Source: Spirosoma sp. 48-14 (GTDB taxonomy: Bacteria; Bacteroidota; Bacteroidia; Cytophagales; Spirosomataceae). Taken from it: a stretch of 64,000 nt of DNA. The notes under the pieces were generated by a model, which was not told the DNA's origin, did no database searches, and worked only from the letters and a program-made list of their open reading frames with translations. The DNA lies in contig NZ_MKUD01000037.1 of NCBI RefSeq assembly GCF_001898575.1, positions 1 to 64,000 of the forward strand, read 5' to 3'. Positions 62,401 through 64,000 of this stretch are shown one piece after another (the first letter of the stretch is position 1; each line of letters begins with the position of its first letter). The position numbers were made by a program, and so were the translations under genes.

Positions 62401-62866
62401 CGCTGCCGCCATCACGGCCATGACCGACGACGAGTTGAAGACCCTGGAGCAAACCAATGCACTGCAACTGGGCACCTTCAATCTGCAACTTTCGGATGTC
62501 GACATCCAGACGGAAGATATTCCGGGCTGGCTCGTAGCCAGTGAAGGCAGCCTGACCGTTGCCCTCGACGTAACCGTTACCGATGCATTACGTGGGGAAG
62601 GAATCGCCCGTGATTTTGTGAACCGCATTCAGAATCTGCGCAAAGACCGTGACTTCTCGGTAACCGATAAAATTCGGATTGAACTGGAACGCAACAACGA
62701 AGTGCTTGCTCAGGCTATCGAAACCAATCGTGACTACATCAGCCAGGAAGTTCAGGCCATATCGCTCGATTTAGTAAGCGACTTAAACGGCCGCGCTTCT
62801 GGACCGTTGGCCACTGAGATCGAGATGGATGAGTTTCTGCTACGGCTCACCGTCGAACGCGTATAG
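59441..62866 (+). CDS. ileS: Isoleucyl-tRNA synthetase with rearranged class I signature
   Basis: IleRS charges tRNA-Ile. The 1141-residue class I enzyme has the Rossmann core, the editing CP1 domain (about 190-400), the KMSKR loop (Lys686-Arg690) and a C-terminal anticodon-binding region. The signature is G58-I-H-H61 in NGTPGIHHVM rather than H-I-G-H, followed by RTIKDIFCRYKTLQGYQVER and WDTHGLP, as in type 2 (eukaryote-like) IleRS. The ATG at 59441 is preferred over a GTG four codons earlier. Type 2 enzymes are generally less sensitive to mupirocin. Confidence 0.95.
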   Translation: MPGVKYQQYESLDYAKLAAEVLTYWNQNQVFEQSVSLREGRPTFTFYEGPPSANGTPGIHHVMARTIKDIFCRYKTLQGYQVERKGGWDTHGLPIELQVEKELGITKDHIGKPESEGGISVEDYNRKCRETVMRFTDQWNDLTQKMGYWVDLDNPYITYKNEYIESIWWLLKQLYDKDLLYKGYTIQPYSPKAGTGLSSHELNMPGTYKDVRDTTIVAQFKVKPTGKSGFLFFDSADADVYILAWTTTPWTLPANSALTVGKDIDYVLVKTFNPYTFLPINVVLAKALVSRWFNEKGHQDSPNSPAFDAYLPNDKVIPWAILSEFKGEHLEGIEYEQLLPYVQPEKSAFRVILGDFVTTEDGTGVVHTSPTFGADDFRVAQAAGIPPIMVKDENGKEVPIVDKHGQFVNEITDFAGRYVKEEYYSDEERADPEFRPTDVLIAIKLKEENKAFRVEKYEHPYPHCWRTDKPILYYPLDSWFIRTTAKKDRLVELNKTINWQPESTGTGRFGNWLENLVDWNLSRSRFWGTPLPIWRSETGEEVCIGSVEELTSYVQKAQGSEVLTEQQRTQNDAYLQKLASGDYDLHRPYVDEVYFVSESGKVMQREPDLIDVWFDSGAMPYAQWHYPFENKDVFAKAFPADFISEGVDQTRGWFFTLHAIAGMLFDSIAFKNVVSTGLVLDKNGNKMSKRLGNAIDPFKTLAQYGPDATRWYMITNAEPWDNLKFNIDGIGEVQRKLFGTLSNTYNFFALYANLDHFTFTGRTVPVADRPELDRWILSKLQSLVLEVEEQFDGYNPTKAGRAVQDFVNDQLSNWYVRLSRRRFWSGVTSDGNMTADKRAAYETLHECLSVVAQLMSPIAPFYADWLYRSLNEGKASVHLTDFPIADKTLINTELEQSMEAAQGVSSLVHSLRKGHKLKVRQPLSRVLIPVLSADTRRQIEHVAPIIMSEVNVKAVEFVDDASGILKKRVKPNFKALGPKFGKQMKEVAAAITAMTDDELKTLEQTNALQLGTFNLQLSDVDIQTEDIPGWLVASEGSLTVALDVTVTDALRGEGIARDFVNRIQNLRKDRDFSVTDKIRIELERNNEVLAQAIETNRDYISQEVQAISLDLVSDLNGRASGPLATEIEMDEFLLRLTVERV

Positions 62867-62892
62867 CCTTACCGTACCGAGACAATTCAGAG

Positions 62893-62922
62893 TCACCTTT
62901 CTTCGGAGAGGTGATTTTTTTT
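62893..62922 (+). terminator. Rho-independent terminator of ileS
   Basis: TCACCTTTC, loop TTCG and GAGAGGTGA form a 9-bp stem with one wobble pair and a stable C(UUCG)G tetraloop, followed by eight T. It is a textbook terminator 27 bases after the ileS stop. Confidence 0.9.
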
Positions 62923-63138
62923 ATCCCCTTTGCACGATTACTGATTTTTATCTAATTCTAGAAAAATACACAACGGCACGAATGTTGTATATAAACCAAT
63001 GTGCCCACAATGGATAGGCAGTTCAATTTATTGACTGCACGCGTACGAACTGACCTTCGGCACAAAGCCCCCTAGCCCATCTGATACATACTAATTGCCC
63101 GCAATTAATAGCTGCGTTCACTTAACCATTTTACAACT

Positions 63139-63540
63139 TTGATTGATTATCTACGCTCAACTCTACACTCCTTTGTTAACAATTACCAGGCTGTCATGTG
63201 GCGGTTACGCGAGTGTTCGCTCAACGATGAGCAATTAGGCATTGCCGTGGGGCTAAGTGGCAATGCTATCCGAAATCGGCGTAGCAAACCAGACCTTTGG
63301 AAGTTATCCGATGTCGAGCGATTGGCCGCTCATTTTACGTTACCCGCTACGGCCTGCCTTCAATTAAACCAGGTACTCCATCAGTTACCTGCCAATCTAA
63401 AGCAACTGCCGAACGACGAAAGACGGCGGATTGAACGGCAACTGGTTATGAAACTGGCCCAGCTGGAAGCCTATAACCAGAGTGACTGGCCAGTACGAAA
63501 CTTACTGAAAATGCACCAGGCTTTACATAAAGGTCGATAA
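63139..63540 (+). CDS. Small hypothetical protein with a helix-turn-helix-like segment
   Basis: The product is up to 133 residues (TTG start at 63139) or 114 from the ATG at 63196. The central segment LNDEQLGIAVGLSGNAIRNRRSKPDLWKLSDVERLAAHF resembles an XRE-type helix-turn-helix, and the C-terminus is helical and basic (RRRIERQLVMKLAQLEAYNQ). It may bind DNA, but there is no strong family match I can name. It is followed by a hairpin terminator and the phosphatase gene. Confidence 0.55.
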   Translation: MIDYLRSTLHSFVNNYQAVMWRLRECSLNDEQLGIAVGLSGNAIRNRRSKPDLWKLSDVERLAAHFTLPATACLQLNQVLHQLPANLKQLPNDERRRIERQLVMKLAQLEAYNQSDWPVRNLLKMHQALHKGR

Positions 63541-63565
63541 GTCAGTATATTGGCATACATGAATT

Positions 63566-63600
63566 ACACCTGCCGGGCATAAATTTCGCCTGGTAGGTGT
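63566..63600 (+). terminator. Hairpin after the helix-turn-helix gene
   Basis: ACACCTGCCGGGC (63566-63578) pairs with GCCTGGTAGGTGT (63588-63600), with two G-U wobbles in RNA, 25 bases after the stop codon. Confidence 0.55.
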
Positions 63601-63628
63601 ACCTTTACGGTGACCTCCCTGTCACCCA

Positions 63629-64000
63629 ATGAAGCTTTTACGACTTATACAACTAGCCTTTGTCCTCGGCCTCTGTCAGCAGGTTTCTGCCCAAACGCCG
63701 ACAATTAGTCGCGGCCCTTATTTACAGGTCGTTACACCCACGTCGGTGGTCGTTCGCTGGCGAACCGATACCCCCAGTATAGGGCGGGTTTGGTTTGGTC
63801 AATCGGCGAGCCAGCTTACAGGGGATTTACAGGAATCCCAACCTACTCAGGAACATAGTTTAACGATTACGGGCCTCCAACCCGCCACTCGTTATACCTA
63901 TGCCATAGGCTATGGCGATACCCAACTGGCATCTGGTCCCGACTATTCGTTCAAAACAGCGCTGCCAGCGGGCGATAAACGTCCGTTCCGCATGTGGGTT
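63629..64000 (+). CDS. 5' part of a purple-acid-phosphatase-like metallophosphoesterase
   Basis: The open frame runs off the window edge, so only the first 124 residues are visible. It starts MKLLRLIQLAFVLGLCQQVSAQ, a signal peptide, then TISRGPYLQVVTPTSVVVRWRTD, the fibronectin-like N-terminal domain of purple acid phosphatases, with VWFGQ, LTITGLQPATRYTYAIGYG and a FKTAL strand. The metal-binding phosphatase domain should follow outside the window. A secreted phosphatase role is inferred from the family. Confidence 0.8.
   Translation, partial: MKLLRLIQLAFVLGLCQQVSAQTPTISRGPYLQVVTPTSVVVRWRTDTPSIGRVWFGQSASQLTGDLQESQPTQEHSLTITGLQPATRYTYAIGYGDTQLASGPDYSFKTALPAGDKRPFRMWV

Noticed and set aside
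1-64000. tRNA, rRNA, complete insertion sequence or prophage
   Set aside because: I looked for tRNA-like T-arm sequences, transposase motifs and phage genes on both strands and saw none that I could support by eye.

Overview
The window looks like a chromosome segment of a Cytophagales bacterium, most likely Spirosoma or a close relative. The evidence is protein style: a TonB receptor with a carboxypeptidase-like plug, DUF4136 and DUF2911 proteins, a SUF set with DUF59 and a bacilliredoxin, GH116, an rpsU-xer pair and many secreted proteins. Several promoters carry the Bacteroidetes -7 box TAnnTTTG. Ribosome-binding sites are weak or absent, so starts were placed by signal peptides and family alignment.

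Layout. 1-666: end of a repetitive surface protein. 885-3062: sufC and sufD. 3.4-8.1 kb: a secreted alpha/beta hydrolase, a secreted M20 amidase, a phytase-like protein and a GT-C membrane glycosyltransferase. 8.3-11.4 kb: second SUF block (sufS, a ParE-type toxin-antitoxin pair, sufE, a DUF59 protein, a bacilliredoxin). 11.4-15.6 kb: eboC, eboB and eboA on the minus strand, with a DUF4136 lipoprotein and a beta-barrel protein wedged in on the plus strand. 15.7-24.9 kb: tandem SGNH esterase, YD-repeat protein, GH116 glycosidase, Xer recombinase, rpsU, Ppx/GppA, BASS transporter. 25.0-28.3 kb: AT-rich island of three glycan enzymes. 28.5-32.3 kb: MarR, DinB, a frameshifted DUF4442 gene, esterase, carboxypeptidase-like protein, SDR. 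32.6-36.3 kb: GT2, eboD, eboE. 36.5-39.7 kb: TonB receptor. 40.0-41.4 kb: eboF. 41.5-48.6 kb: lipoproteins, SMP-30 and ThuA proteins, three SDRs plus an SDR remnant, Crp and AraC regulators. 48.8-56.5 kb: Kup, an NtrC-type regulator, three Gfo/Idh/MocA proteins. 56.6-64.0 kb: OmpA-family lipoprotein, DUF2911 protein, ileS, a helix-turn-helix-like protein and the start of a purple-acid-phosphatase-like protein.

The most notable system is a complete but scattered ebo set (eboA to eboF), the conserved cluster implicated in moving or building an unidentified metabolite and known from scytonemin export in cyanobacteria. Here it lies in three blocks over 30 kb. The SUF iron-sulfur genes are also split and carry a toxin-antitoxin pair inside the operon.

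A second theme is a family of intergenic inverted repeats made of 7-bp (once 8-bp) degenerate units. They abut or contain stop and start codons at many gene ends and resemble the short tandemly repeated sequences of cyanobacteria. IleRS has a rearranged class I signature (G-I-H-H instead of H-I-G-H). I saw no tRNA, rRNA, CRISPR array, intact insertion sequence or prophage.
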